Below are positions 10,256 through 22,794 of a stretch of DNA of 64,000 nucleotides, piece after piece. Within the stretch, counting starts at the first letter, position 1. Each line of letters starts with the position of its first letter. A program made the position numbers and the translations under genes. A model generated the notes under the pieces. The model worked only from the letters and a program-made list of their open reading frames with translations, did not search any database and was not told the DNA's origin. Source of the DNA: Batillaria attramentaria (taxonomy: Eukaryota > Mollusca > Gastropoda > Batillariidae); assembly GCA_018292915.2 (NCBI GenBank), contig JACVVK020000087.1:247501-311500 (forward strand). The letters run 5' to 3'.

Positions 10256-11484
10256 ACCCATTCTCTCACCTAAGTGGTCGCAAACCTAGACTGTCACAGA
10301 AACGTGTGTGAGCTCACAAAGTGACAGGGAGAGTCGTAACAATGTGTCTTTGGTGGCAAACACTCTCTAACCACGCAATGGTGGGACGAAGCTGAAAATC
10401 CAGGTAAAGTTAAAAAAAAAAAATTCGGACAATGTCGACCGGTGAGGGGTACACTGACTCGGAGCTGTCTATATTAGAGTATAAGATAACCACTGACATG
10501 TTCGTTTGTGAAGGACTGACTTTCAAGGTGAAGGAGTCTTTTAAAATAAGGAAAACTGGGAGGACTCAAATGCTGGCAGGAACCGATTCAAGGTCTTCAA
10601 AGAGCTACAGGACATTATCAGGAGACTACGGTATCGTTGCAAAAAAAAAAAAAAAAAGGCTTGCAAGTCGACTAGAGCGAGAATGATAGCGTCCTCCATG
10701 CGGCCTTGTGGCACGGCTCTTGATACAATGAGCGAGTGTCGTCACTTTACCGTCGCTCTAGCCTGACCTTTCACGGTGAAGCGGCGGTCAACGGATCCCC
10801 CTTCCCCCTGACCACCTTTGTTCCCCATCCCCCCTCCAGCAAACAAAGGCCAGGGAGCAGAAGCACAAACATCCCGTCCTTGGCCAGTCCCGTGATCCTC
10901 CGTTGTCCAAAGACACAAGGGCAACACTGACAAAAGGTATTGGGGGGTTGTGGGGGGAGGGAGGGAGGTGGCAGCGGAAATGGGGACCAACTGACACAGC
11001 TGTAGCTGCTCCTACTGCTGCTACTGCTGCTGGCGCGTCTTCTGTGGTTCAAGGACAAGCTGGTGAAACAAGCTGACCAAACGAAGCTGTAGTTTGTGTA
11101 ACCTCGAGGGTATTCTCTGTTTGGGTCAAAGACGGCACCCTTCTGGACCATAACAGTTACAAAAACACGTCAGCCAAGCCTCGGGCATTTCCGACGAGGT
11201 GTCAACGACAGCAAGGGTCAAATGGTTCTCGCCTCGGCCACAGTAATCAAGGCAATGTTATGAAATGCAGCTAGATCACTCTCCCACTTACTCTGGCGAG
11301 CAAACCGCTGCGGTCTACGTAATATTTTTATTTCCTGAATACAGTACCATTCTTTGCCACGACAGCAAAAGGTCCTGAGTAATAGGATTCCATTAAAATG
11401 GACATCATCGTATGTTCTTGAAACGCCCACACAATTACTACCACTCCGGTCGTCTTCACACAACAACTATCAACGTACCAGATT
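10256..11484. other. No gene seen
   Basis: An open stretch at 10432-10686 (85 codons ending in a poly-A-derived Lys run) has no recognisable domain and no splice context; I do not call it a gene. No element was identified in the rest. Confidence 0.5.
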
Positions 11485-11496
11485 GACCACCATCAA

Positions 11497-11669
11497 GGGG
11501 AGCCGGGGTGGCCGAATGACAGAGCGTTGGACTTCTAATGCTCGGGTCGTGAGTTCGTATCCCGGCTGGGGCCTAATATTTGTGATGGCTTTTTCATCGT
11601 TGCCCCGTCTTTGATATCACCCGTATGTGGTGGAAAAGGACGTTAAACCCCCAAACACCCACCCCACCC
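11497..11669 (+). mobile_element. Full-length SINE A copy with 12-bp target duplication
   Basis: It reads from the tRNA-like head (GGGGAGCCGGGGTGGCCGAA, B box GTGAGTTCGTATCC) through the body (TTGCCCCGTCTTTGATATCA) to the tail (AAACACCCACCCCACC). GACCACCATCAA occurs at 11485-11496 and again at 11670-11681, a perfect target-site duplication. The sense strand gives the clearest view of the family. Confidence 0.95.
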
Positions 11670-11681
11670 GACCACCATCAA

Positions 11682-12679
11682 CATAGCAGCGTGGACAACT
11701 GAATTTCTCGCAACAAAAAAGAAAAAAAAAGGGGAGGGGGGGGGGCTGAAAGATCGTGGCGTCTTTGCAAACAGCACATCAGCTGTAAACATGGGGTTTT
11801 CCTTCTAAACGATGACTACTACCAAAACAGCTGGATGTCCCTGACCTATAGTCGTAGCTCTGTGGGTTTTCTACTATTTCGAGAGTAAGACTGACATAAA
11901 AGTAGCTTACTGTCACTCTTGCGTAGAGATGTTCCTGCCCGATTGTAAGGCAGGCCATCAGGGACACAAAGCAAGGCGGAGGTTCATAACTCATCAGACA
12001 CCAGAGCTAGAGCGGATACTAGAAGACTTACGACAAAGTGCCAGGAGATGGTACATGGTACCACACAGCAATCTGCGAAATGTGTTTGGCCTACCATAGT
12101 AATCAAGCAATTTACGTGCGGTCCGTTCAGTGCGGTCGCCTGCTACGTTCAAAAGCCGCTTTCAGACAACAACGCCCACAGAGAATGCTGACAGAAGCAT
12201 CATTCGGCCCCTGTAAAACCCCCGTGCTTTACGTCACAACCACGACTGGAAACAACCAGCAGAGGACTAACTCATCCCACGGAAACGAGGCAAAGAAAAA
12301 AGCGGGCGCAGTCGGGGGGCGGACTCGGAAGGAGAGGTTCTGAGAGCGGCAAGAAACAAAACGAGCACGTCCGCATTACCGTACATTATTCCAATTTGGT
12401 CGGTTTCCTGTTGGCGCAAAGTGCGCCGAGCGTTATGCTGGAAATGTGTTGTGTGTGGTGAAAACAACTCACTAACTCTCAGAGTGCTGTCGGTGCTCAT
12501 AATACCGGGCTGCTGACGGCAGGCGCAAAGTAACCAGAAAATGCAATCACTGTTCTGATTGTTTCCTACTGGACTCGCAGCAAGGAGAAAAGAAATCACC
12601 ACCTATTTACCTTCAGCTGTTTGCTAACGGAGACGAACATCTCCGATGCTTGAAACTGGGAACTCTCAGTCTACGCTAT
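11682..12679. other. No gene seen
   Basis: Apart from an A/G homopurine patch at 11717-11746 no structure was recognised. Confidence 0.5.
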
Positions 12680-12695
12680 CCTTAAAACGCTATAA

Positions 12696-12874
12696 GGGAG
12701 GGTGGGTGGGTGGGTGTTTGGGGGTTTAACGTCCTTCTCCACCACATACGGGTGATATCAAAGACGGGGCAACGATGAAAAAGCCAGCACAAATATTTGG
12801 CCCCAGCCGGGATACGAACTCACGACCCGAGCATTAGAAGTCCAACGCTCTACCATTCGGCCACCCCGGCTCCC
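12696..12874 (-). mobile_element. Full-length SINE A copy with ~16-bp target duplication
   Basis: Tail (GGGT)n, body and head are all present in reverse. CCTTAAAACGCTATAA (12680-12695) is repeated with one mismatch at 12875-12890. Confidence 0.95.
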
Positions 12875-13004
12875 CCTTTAAACGCTATAAATACGTATTA
12901 GACTATATACTACCGTAATACATGCTCTCTTTGTGTATTCCAAAAGACAGTACTAGGCTTCACAGGAATCGGTTTACGTTGTGGAATAGCTGCGCTTGAA
13001 GATG

Positions 13005-13175
13005 GGTGGGTGGGTGTTTAAGAGTTTAACGTCCTTTTCCACCTCGCATGGGTGATATCAAAGACGGGGCAACGAGAAAAAGGCTAGCACAAATATTTGG
13101 CCCCAGCCGGGATTCGAACTCACGACCCGAGCATTGCAAGTCCAACGCTCTACCAATTGGCTATCCCGGCTCCCC
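13005..13175 (-). mobile_element. Full-length SINE A copy with 13-bp target duplication
   Basis: GCGCTTGAAGATG (12992-13004) recurs as GCACTTGAAGATG (13176-13188). The B box GGATTCGAACTCA reads as a consensus GAGTTCGAATCC on the minus strand. Confidence 0.95.
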
Positions 13176-13188
13176 GCACTTGAAGATG

Positions 13189-13868
13189 CGCCTGACGCTT
13201 GAAATACTCCGCTTGAAATACACACCGCCAGAAACGCTCAGAAAAATTGAAAAGAATAGCATTTAACTTCTCAAGAAAAAGGGCCTAATTGTACGCTGAC
13301 ATTCCGACAACGCAGGCTTGTTTATGAGGCTTTTGCAAGAAAATGTAGCCAACACAACGGCAGAAGTCATGAACCTCTGGCACACGAGCTGAACTCCAGT
13401 CCGTCCGCTTGCAGGCAAGAAGCCACTCTCTAAATAGCTACACCGCCCAGCCCACACGTCACATTCCTTGTCTTGTCCTTTTTCTTCTGGGTCTTTAAAT
13501 CACCGTCTCATCTCTGAGGAAGAATATTCTACACAAACATGCATCGGTTCCTTCGATCTTGTCAGTCTCAAGGAAAGGAAACGTGGGCAGGCCAAGAAAC
13601 TATTAAGGTGGAAAAGGAGGTCCGTCCCATGCTTATAGAAAGAACGTGTTTCTTGAAAGCCAGTCACTGGCCAGGGTTCATCATAAAAAGAATGTAATTT
13701 ACGTAAGGTTACTGGTCCCTATAATTATAGCCTACAAGCTCAAAGGAGTTACACGCCAAAAATGTTTGCGTACACCTACATCCCGAAAGCTAACGAGGGT
13801 GTTTTTTTTTTTTTTTTTTTTTGACTGATTAACCCGGCTTCAGAAGCGAAGGTGCGTGGGCTGAATTT
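13189..13868. other. No gene seen
   Basis: Ends in a T20 run (13803-13822). No other structure was recognised. Confidence 0.5.
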
Positions 13869-13872
13869 TTGT

Positions 13873-13874
<2 letters not shown>

Positions 13875-13933
<59 letters not shown>

Positions 13934-13954
13934 TGTGTGTGTGCGCGCGCGCGC
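13875..13954. repeat. (TG)n then (GC)n microsatellite
   Basis: About 28 TG units, ACG, more TG, then GCGCGCGCGC. Alternating purine-pyrimidine throughout. Confidence 0.95.
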
Positions 13955-14759
13955 TACACAGAAGTTTCCACTTATATCCCTATGTTTACCGGGCACGCCT
14001 AGCCTCGCTTGCGTCATTTGCCTAAATGAGGATGATTTCAGTCTTGACAGTTTGCACGTGCGAATTTGGAAAACAGTTCAAGCAGTATTTGAAAGTATCT
14101 TATGTCATAAGACTCATAACTGAAATGGATTTGTACAGTATTGGAGGCAAACTGAAAAACGGTACCGTTGGAAAACTTGTGTCGCGCCTTACATTTTTTT
14201 TTATTTTATATATATCCAGCACTTTATCAGTGAAAAATCTTAGGGTCATAATTCAAATGGAATGTTCATGAGGCAAAATGCAAACTTGCACCATGCAGTA
14301 GATTTGTACTGCACCCGCCCATCCCCTTCAAAAAAAAAAAAAAAAAAGCTTTAAAATGTTCCTTATCGTCACCATCGGTCAAAGACAGAAAGCAGCAAAC
14401 ACCAACAAATATCAGGAAATGTGATTCACAATTGACGATGGCTGCAAATCCCAAATACTGGTGACAACGCGACCTTTTCGCTGACTGTCCGCCGGTTAGC
14501 AAAATGCCAATTTCTGTAGACCGTGTGTAGTTATTACTGGGTCCCCAAACGCGTCATTTCGCATGCATGGGCTGGTGTATAATAGTCCGTTGACATTTCC
14601 CTATTTCCGTCTCGGCAGCTGAGTTCTGGCGGGCACCGCACCACAGCCTTTTCGCGTACGAAGCGGGCCAGTATGGGTGTGGGGGGGGGGGGGGGAAGCA
14701 TATGATTTTCTCAGATCTGCACTGGTAAGCATTACCACATGTATGTATGAAATAAATAC

Positions 14760-14797
14760 GGAGAGAGAGAGAGGGGGGGGGAGGGAGGGAGGGAGGG

Positions 14798-14834
<37 letters not shown>
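14760..14834. repeat. (GA)n / GGGA low-complexity tract
   Basis: GA, G-run and GGGA sections, then ~14 GA units. Confidence 0.9.
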
Positions 14835-14839
<5 letters not shown>

Positions 14840-14842
14840 GGG

Positions 14843-14940
14843 AAGGAGTCAAGTCAAGTCAGTTTTATTTGTCCCAGAATTGAGAAATTCGCTTTGCAAC
14901 ACGCGTAAAACGTACACATAAAACGTATAAAGCATACAAA
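14843..14940 (-). mobile_element. Probable LINE or V-SINE 3' end with (ACTTG)n tail
   Basis: On the minus strand GCGAATTTCTCAATTCTGGG is followed by ACAAATAAAACTGACTTGACTTGACT. A small hairpin, then AATAAA, then a short tandem tail resembles the 3' ends of L2/CR1-group elements; clade assignment is inference. Confidence 0.5.
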
Positions 14941-14976
14941 TAATACAATCATAATCACCGTATAAGAATAGGGAGA

Positions 14977-14979
14977 TGT

Positions 14980-15023
<44 letters not shown>

Positions 15024-15045
15024 CAGAGAAAGGGGGGGGGGGGGG
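14977..15045. repeat. (TG)n(AG)n and G run
   Basis: TG to about 15004, AG to about 15022, then G14 at 15032-15045. Confidence 0.93.
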
Positions 15046-15528
15046 TTGGGCTGTACATATGATGTGTGTGATAAAAGGGTAAGGCGAGATCAGAAGCAAA
15101 CTTGAGATTCCAAAGTACAGTCAAACTTGTCAGACAACCACAAAAGGAAATATTGCAAATCTACAGTGTCACTTTAAGGCACAGCATCTTCATTTGAACA
15201 GAAGCAAGTGTGAAAACTCTCACCGGGTTTTCTTTAACTACATATATCAAACATTTGCTGCACTGGCTGGTTCCTTCCATCAAATTCAGATGGACGGAGG
15301 GGGAGGGATGGAAGTTCCAAACGTTTTCTCTTTTAACCAGAGGTCTACTGCCAAAAACTGTACGGGGGAAGGAAACAAAAATGTCCACCGTGGCCTGGTA
15401 ACGGCCAAGGACCTGACAGCTGCTTCGTCCCTTACTCCAGATGATGCTACAGTATTGATGGGTGAACAAGCGATGGTCCTTGCAAGTCTGACTGTACGGC
15501 GTATGAATGGAAAATACTGTGAACTCAC

Positions 15529-15621
15529 CGTTCCATACTGCGCGAAGTATTTCTTCACGTCGTCCACAGTAGTGGAGGAGGACAACCCTCCAACGAAGAT
15601 CTTCTTTGTCTTTGTGACCAT
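15529..15621 (-). CDS. msi: Musashi-family RNA-binding protein, internal exon: start of RRM2
   Basis: This 93-nt exon encodes 31 residues beginning MVTKTKKIFVGGLS and ending KKYFAQYGT. Seen directly: the acceptor is a T-rich tract ending in cag just before 15621, the donor is gtgagt from 15528 downward, and the frame is phase 0 at both ends. KIFVGGL fits the RNP2 motif of an RNA recognition motif, and the VDDVKKYFAQYG segment fits helix 1 and the turn before beta 2. Musashi proteins are cytoplasmic RRM proteins that bind UAG-containing sites in mRNA 3' UTRs and regulate translation; their RRM2 begins MVT(R/K)TKKIFVGGLS. The exon ends where vertebrate Musashi has the FGK/V junction, as I recall it. 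RNP1 (RGFGFVTF-like) is not in this exon and was not found in the window; it should lie beyond position 1. DAZAP1 and hnRNP A/B RRMs share RNP2 but not the MVTKTKK lead-in, so Musashi is preferred strongly. Confidence 0.93.
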
Positions 15622-15629
15622 CTGAAACA

Positions 15630-16844
15630 ACAAAGAGGCACGTGCTGTTAAGAACAACGCTCTGAGTTTTTTTGTTTTTTTTTAAAAACAACTTCTAACA
15701 AGGCTAAAGAAGCAAAAAATAGGCAAATATTCTCCAACACTGTAAGAAAAACAATGTGATCGTGTAGTAGTGTGTGTAGTAGTGTGTGTAAAAAATGCTT
15801 TTTTTTTCTCCATATTTTGCACATATATACAGGACAGACATAACTTATGTCATAAGCACACAATAATGCACTGTTACTTGTGACACATTGAAGTCACTGT
15901 TAAATCAAACTGTTCAAGTGAAAAGCAGATTGATACACATTATATTTATAAGCGTCTCTGTACAAGAACTTCTTTCGGTGTGATTTTTATGCAGAGTAAA
16001 TCTTTGTCAGTTGAAATATGTAAAAACAAACAAACCAAACCCTCAACAAGAAAACATCGCCAACAACAAAAATCATCCACAAAACCACAGAAATACAAAC
16101 AAAATGCGCACAGATCCACCAGCACAAATCAACACGCACACAAACACGTACAAATACCCCCACCTTTCCAGCTTAACGATAACATTATTTTTTTCTTCGC
16201 CAAGGGGCCGTCACCTTTACGTCACCCGGTACGAAACGACACTCGGTAATCTGCCGACTTTGTCAGTGCAAGAATCCTCGGTGGCTCAAGTCAACAAAAA
16301 TGTCAATGTAAAGCCTGGTCGTCTAACAGCTAGAGGACAAAAGACAGTCGACGGTTTAAAAGCCAGGTAAAGATCCCTTAATTGTAGCGGACGCGAAGGG
16401 TTTACGACTGTGAAACCTTGCAGACTTGGCACCATTTATCAAGGAGCCGCGACGCGAAAACTTAATAACCGCTGCCACTGCTGCAGACGACAGTCTACGG
16501 ATTAGCGGGCAATAGTCTCGAACACAATCAGGGCTGGAAGCATAAAGCTCCGAATTGGGTGTTTACTGGTACCATTTTATTTTTCCACGACGCCTTCCAG
16601 TGTCGTCTGCGGACTAGCTAATGCGCGGGATATTTGATCGCTCTCTACAAGAGGGAGGCGCAAAGCGTCCGGGGACAGAACACGTGACACCGTGACCTAC
16701 AAGGGGGTGGGCGGCGGGGGCCACACATCAACATGATCAAGTAATCGCCCTTAAGAGCCCGGGTACAAATGAAATGAAACTGATCCGTTTGACACGCACG
16801 TAAAGCAAGCTTGTGACCGTGACCCAGCCAAATATACACCTGGG

Positions 16845-16850
<6 letters not shown>
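15630..16850. other. Intron next to RRM2 exon; no further gene seen
   Basis: A-rich CAAA/ACA patches (16025-16160) and T runs. No second exon was recognised. Confidence 0.5.

Positions 16851-16913
<63 letters not shown>
16850..16913. repeat. (AC)n microsatellite
   Basis: About 31 AC units. Confidence 0.96.
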
Positions 16914-16914
<1 letters not shown>

Positions 16915-17041
16915 GCCGGCATGAGATGCACTACAATTTGACAAAATTAATATGTCCACTGCACTGGCATTTTTCAGCGGCACCAAAATCTGTTCCTTCA
17001 ATCCAAGCAAAAAAAATGACGTGCAACTCATCGTACCGAGA

Positions 17042-17136
17042 GGGTGGGGTAGGTGGGTGTTTGGGGGTTTAACGTCCTTTTCCACCACATAGGGTGATAT
17101 CAAAGACGGGGCAACGATGAAAAAGCCAGCACAAAT
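17042..17136 (-). mobile_element. 5'-truncated SINE A copy with 12-bp target duplication
   Basis: The tail and body are present in reverse, and the copy stops at GCACAAAT, lacking the whole tRNA head. ATCGTACCGAGA flanks it exactly at 17030-17041 and 17137-17148, so the truncation arose at insertion and not by later deletion. Confidence 0.95.
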
Positions 17137-17148
17137 ATCGTACCGAGA

Positions 17149-18195
17149 ATACACCACTAACACTAAACACTTTTGAAAGAAGTATGATTAATGAAAAAAA
17201 AAAACACCAAAAAAAAAAAAAAACGATATAGACAAAAGCCCTGGAGAAGACACAATTTTCGAGAAACCTCGGACACATTCCTTTCCTTTTTCAGTGATCA
17301 TGCAAAAGAGGAAAACAGCGTCATCTAGTATACCACACTAAACTCCGCTTAAAAAAAAAAAAAAAAAGCCGCATGACCATTAGTTTGTGAACTGTAAGAA
17401 AACCCCACCAGCCCCGTGGTTCCGTGTCGATAACCAAATGACGTAGCGCCATCAAACGCGGAGCCCCCTGGGAGCAACAACCAGGCTAATTACGGAGCAG
17501 GCACATCAAGCGTTTGCCGGGGCCAGGCAATCTGTGAATTCAGCATTGCTTGATCAGATCGCCTGCTCTTTTCCACGCAGGCCCGGGGGTGCGTAAAGGA
17601 AGGGGTCCGTCAACTCATGAAACATTCATGCTGTATGACCACACTGACCGAAGATGTAATCCGTCAATCTACCACTGTCCTGGCTGACCAACGGGAAGGC
17701 GCGGCTCACAGGCCCGAAAGGCCGAAAGACATGTGTCCTGTTGTGACCTTAATCGACTGGAGTAAATGACGACTGATGTGCTGGGTAACTAACTGCCTCT
17801 GAAGCGCATGACCTCATCCCAAATCTATGCATGAAAAGTCGATTTTTCAATTTACAGAAGAAAGGAACAGGGAAAAATCTGAAAAATTTCCTCTACCCTG
17901 AGAAAAGCAAACAAGAGAGAGAGAGAGAGAGAGGCATGGTGTTCAGTTACAAAACATACCATCGAGGGAAGAAGAAGCCAAGTACAGATGGGTAACATCG
18001 GTATGCAAAGCTTCGCACCCCGCGTAATTTCATTGTCCCCCACTCTGGTGTACCGTTGCACTCCTTTCCCACATAGTAATGAATACTTTAAAACCTAGGA
18101 GGCCGTGTTTTTTTTCTTTTCTTTTCTTTCTTTTTGTTTTTATGTCTCCTGTGGCTAGAAGTAGAACGGACAGCGCTTGGGTGAGTTAAACAAAA

Positions 18196-18198
<3 letters not shown>
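17149..18198. other. No gene seen
   Basis: A runs at 17193-17223 and 17351-17367 and a short GA tract at 17912-17933. Nothing else was recognised. Confidence 0.5.

Positions 18199-18257
<59 letters not shown>
18199..18257. repeat. (TG)n microsatellite
   Basis: About 29 TG units. Confidence 0.96.
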
Positions 18258-18259
<2 letters not shown>

Positions 18260-18578
18260 CTTTCAGTGCGAGCGCCCCCAGCGGGGAATGAGAGGGGGAA
18301 TTTCATAATTGACGAATTCCCATCCTGTCAGAAACACGGAAAGGTCATCCCAATATCACAATTACACTTCAAAACAATCACAATCAACCATAATGTAACA
18401 GTTTTTCCGGCACCATGGCAATAGCATACACAGACAGCATTCGAGTCATCCTATAATTGAGACGTGGCTAAGTAAAACGGGAAAAGAAAGGGCAGATCCT
18501 ATAGAAATTGGGAAGGTTGGGGTGGAGTGGGGGTGGGGGAGGTGGGGATGGGATACTTCAGATGGTCTGCACTGCAAA

Positions 18579-18580
<2 letters not shown>

Positions 18581-18657
<77 letters not shown>

Positions 18658-18722
18658 CTTACCACTACCAGAAGCAAATTTTGCGGAGCAGAGGCGGACA
18701 GGGGTGGGGGGGGGGGGGGGGG
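18581..18722. repeat. (CT)n(CA)n, then a G run
   Basis: About 14 CT units pass into ~22 CA units (to 18654); a G-rich tract lies at 18700-18722. Confidence 0.94.
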
Positions 18723-18894
18723 TGAAAGTCTGTTGCAACCTTTCGTGCGTGACCGAACAAGTCTGTTTCTACGAACTTGCACGCACACCCCAACTTGTTT
18801 CCAGGCTTCTTTTACAACATACTTAGCATATAAATTCGCATCAAAGTTCTCAGCACCAAACTCGTTTTACGCACATGCATGTCCATAACTTTTC

Positions 18895-18949
18895 ACCCCC
18901 CCCCCAACCCCCCCCCCCCAAACCCCCCCCCCCCAAAAAAAAACCCCAC

Positions 18950-18984
<35 letters not shown>

Positions 18985-19010
18985 CAACAACAACAACAAC
19001 AACAACAACC
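18895..19010. repeat. C runs, A run, (CA)n and (CAA)n compound
   Basis: C-rich tract with A interruptions, A9, ~14 CA units and ~9 CAA units in succession. Confidence 0.93.
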
Positions 19011-19593
19011 CCAATAATAATGTACATAGAAGATCGTACTCATCCCACCCTATCCTCCAACACTACCTCTGACCTACACCCTCTCCACTGAACAACAAAA
19101 GTACAGTACGCTACATCTCCTGCAACACCTCCGTCCAACATATTATACATCAGTGAACATGGCTATAATAAGCTGAGAGGCCGCAGCCAGGGCTAGGGGC
19201 TAAATTATTCATCGGGCAAAAAGCGCCGATAGGACAATGTATAAATAACAGACAATCCTCGCTGGGAGACTGGCGGATAAGCAAAGTCTGAAAATTATCG
19301 CCCCAAATCCCTCGCGAGCTCTCGTTTTGGTCCGGGCACAAGTGTGTGTTTGGGCGGGCGAGATTCTGATGGGAGACTCGAAAAGTCCACGAGTACAAAA
19401 GAAGACACCCCCTCTCCCCCCCCCCCCCCCCCTGATAAAAACTGAAAAAAAAAATGTTACTTAAGGTTATGCCTGTGGCAAGAGTAACCCAGAACAGAGT
19501 GCGATGGCGATGGGTTGTCGGCGATGGCCTATGCCCCACGTGGAGCCATGGGTCTTAGTAGTTAGTTATACTGTGCTTTATATGCATAGCTCG

Positions 19594-19594
<1 letters not shown>

Positions 19595-19653
<59 letters not shown>
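19595..19653. repeat. (TG)n microsatellite
   Basis: About 29 TG units. Confidence 0.96.
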
Positions 19654-19656
<3 letters not shown>

Positions 19657-19659
19657 GGT

Positions 19660-20231
19660 AGTGTTTCAGTGATGGGACGACTGAAACGCCACACGGCCAT
19701 TTTTTACAGATCTTCACACCGCCTTCGAAACAACCAGCACATCTGGTTTTCAGAATTTCCATGTTTCAAAATAACAGTTGCAAAGCGGCTTTTCCCGGCA
19801 ATATCATGAACAGGTGTGAAAAGATTCATAATAATTATATACATGTTCCGATTCAGATATATATTACTGCCACTATTCCGTTATTGCCACTACCTGTATT
19901 AAGGCCAAGTTGTCGATCAGACTATTCAAAGAACTATGCCTGTGAACGGGCATGCCTCACGGCAATTTTGAGCTAGGGTTCCCAGAAATATAGTATCTCA
20001 TCAAATAAAGTGGCAATGTGGCAGAGCCACAACTCGACACACAGTCCGACCGTCATGCTCAAATGCGTTGTATGCCAACCTGTGACGCCATCAGTCACGG
20101 ATGAGCTGGCAACACAAGCACACACACTGTCAGTGTCCGCCATTGCGGGTCACGCTTCGATGACAGCAATATTCTCTTGTCACTTGCACTGACACGCACG
20201 CACGCACAGGCACGCACGCACACGCGCGCGT

Positions 20232-20280
<49 letters not shown>

Positions 20281-21460
20281 GTGACTCACACAGGACCCAG
20301 GACAATGTCAGGCGACAATTTCGCCAGCAGTATTGAAATGCACCCTGCCTGATAATTCAATTTCATAACCTACTACAACACAGGGCACCACGACCCCACG
20401 AGCAAGCAAAGCATACTCAGTGCTTATACCCAGTCGCGAGGTACCCGCGATAAAAGAGGCTCATTTCCTCCCCCGGCCTTCAGTAAAATTTAATTCAAAG
20501 GCACTTCCGAAGAGTAGGCCCTCAGACAGGCAAGCAGTGCAGAGCACAGGGTAAAGAGTAGGGTGGAGTAGGGGGCTGGTAAGGTGTGTTAGGATAGGGT
20601 GGGATATGGTGGGGGTGGGGAGGGGGCACGGTATGGCAGGTTAGGGCAGGGCAGAGTGCGTCCTTTCCACACCATTTGGCTGATCAAAAAAAAAAAAAAA
20701 AAAACCAGTAGCGTGCATCTGAGAAATTTACTTTTTGCAAAGTAACACCGTGGTTTAAAAAAAATGTCAACCAAGCTTTGAGAATCTAGAAATTATCAGC
20801 AAAAAAAAATCTGCGAAAATCTTTGGAAAAAAACCGAAAGCTGCTTAACTCTTAACAGTCCCCCTGCCCACCATATGATAAGAACAATCCACTGCACACC
20901 ACTTCAAGCCACTATTACACACTATTCCCTCGTTAGGCCCGAGACAGCTGCAGATTGCATAACATTAACAGTGGCCTGAAGTGGCGATGAGTCATGTTAA
21001 GGTTTCAAGCAAACTTGCACGTTTAACTCCGCTAAAAATGTTATACGACAGCTAACCTTTACGTTGCTGTTACTGTTGTTGTTTCAGGTATATGTAGCAG
21101 AGAACTTTGACATCGGCTGTTTTGCTTTCCTCAATTTAAAAAAATAAAATCTACATGGAAATCCTTGCTTCCGATCATTCGGCCGTGTGCGCCTTAAACA
21201 GTCAGTATTGATACTGTCATTATTCGTCCCTGCGATGACCTCTCTTTCGATTCCAGCGCTTGAGAAAACACGAAAGACAGAAACTAGGGTAACATCAGAC
21301 AATACCTGCACTCCGCGAACCCAACGTCCCTCTATTTAGTTTTACTGAAGGTACATTTATCATTTAAGTAATGTATATATGCACACAGAAAGTGAGAGAC
21401 AGGACAAGAAAACGACCCATCACGAACTGAAACTGTTCGTTAGCAATTCGAAAACGTTTG
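19660..21460. other. No gene seen; one CA array inside
   Basis: CACG/CA repeats at 20192-20279 and a GGTA/GGGG-rich patch at 20555-20640. No element boundaries were recognised. Confidence 0.5.
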
Positions 21461-21463
21461 ACA

Positions 21464-21465
<2 letters not shown>

Positions 21466-21541
<76 letters not shown>
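21466..21541. repeat. (TG)n microsatellite
   Basis: About 38 TG units. Confidence 0.96.
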
Positions 21542-21542
<1 letters not shown>

Positions 21543-21675
21543 AAAGGTTCGTAAAGTGCAACGTGTCCTTTCAGTCTGAGCTGTCTTTATTATCGACGCT
21601 GATCCCAACCTTTCTGTAAATGTTCATTTCGTGTCGACTTACTTAGAATCGAAAACCTGACGTCATCGCAGCCGA

Positions 21676-21678
<3 letters not shown>

Positions 21679-21715
<37 letters not shown>
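21679..21715. repeat. (GA)n microsatellite
   Basis: About 18 GA units. Confidence 0.93.
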
Positions 21716-21718
<3 letters not shown>

Positions 21719-21769
21719 TCAATCTCTCACGTCTGCATTTTATTTTCAAAAAGCCAGTCAGATCCAATA

Positions 21770-21830
21770 CTTTTCTTTGCCCGTGAAAGTCGAAAATGAC
21801 GTGTCATCGGTCCGTTCCTTCCTTATAAGG

Positions 21831-21918
<88 letters not shown>

Positions 21919-22190
21919 AAACGTTGGATCCAATGCTAAGCAACCCATTCAATTTTTTCCCCATGAAAAGTCGAAAATGACATGCAACCGGCATCGGATC
22001 AGTTCCTTTTTAAGGTCAAGTGTCTATGTATTTAAATCGTTGGTTGTAGACAGCCAATTCAACTTTTTTTTTTTTTTTTTTGGGGGGGGGGGAGTCCCAA
22101 AGTCGAAAATGACATGCCATGAGTGCGTTCCTTACAAGGCTTAGTGTCTCGTCTATGAAAGCGTTGGTTGTAGGCAGCCCATACTTTGTC
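21770..22190. repeat. Diverged tandem repeat, three copies, one split by (TG)n
   Basis: AAAGTCGAAAATGACnTG, GTTCCTT...AAGGC, GTTGG and CAGCC/AACCCAT blocks recur near 21785, 21967 and 22099. The first copy contains a ~42-unit TG array (21832-21915); the third begins after a T20-G12 composite homopolymer (22063-22092). Confidence 0.75.
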
Positions 22191-22479
22191 TGTCAAGCCA
22201 AGAACGGCTGGGTGACGGCAAACCGCAGACCAAACCTCCATAAATTTCCCCTCCTGATTGAAACGCGTCACAAATGACAGCTTTGTAGTGAGAGGGGAGG
22301 GTGAGGGGTATAGGGAACCCGTTCCCAATGGAATCCCAGTGTTCCCACGCCGAAATAACTCGTCCCGTTGTGTGAAGGATTCAATCGTGAGGTGACGAAT
22401 CGGTAATGAGCCCTCTCATGAGCTGAGGGATCTTGCCACACTCTTTTGAAAAGGTTTCCCCTCTCCATTTTTTTTTAAA

Positions 22480-22770
22480 CACGTCATATCCCCTCCCCCC
22501 CCCCTTCTTGACGAATCTTGCCACACACTTTGCACTTGTGACAAGGTTTCCCCCCTTTTCCAACCCCCCCCCCCCTCCCCGGCCCACCTTTCTCTAAAAA
22601 CCTTGTTGTCTGCCCCCCCCCCCCCCCATTTCCTCCAACGTTCAATACTTCACTGCCTTTTAAGTACCGTTGCACGCATTTCTTTGTTAACACCCCCTCC
22701 TCCCCCCTCTCTCTCTCTCTCTCACTCTTCCCCCCTCCCCCCCCTCTCTCTCCACCCTTCTCCTAAGGCG
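22480..22770. repeat. Poly-C and C/T-rich low-complexity region
   Basis: Repeated C runs of 8-16 with CT tracts. The proline-, leucine- and glycine-rich open frames here reflect this composition. Confidence 0.8.
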
Positions 22771-22794
22771 CCGCAGTTCTCTGTGTGACCCTTT

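Larger units (their letters stand above)
1..15528 (-). other. msi: 5' part of the next Musashi intron (continues beyond position 1)
   Basis: It begins at the gtgagt donor at 15528. The exon expected next should encode a V(D/E)DAMLMFDKTTNRHR-like peptide. I scanned this stretch on the minus strand for codons of that peptide and for RGFGFVTF and saw neither, so the intron is at least 15.5 kb. Confidence 0.75.

Noticed and set aside
12775..13175. tRNA genes suggested by good B boxes and tRNA-like heads
   Set aside because: The same head recurs with a common body, tail and target duplications, so these are SINE copies and not functional tRNA genes.
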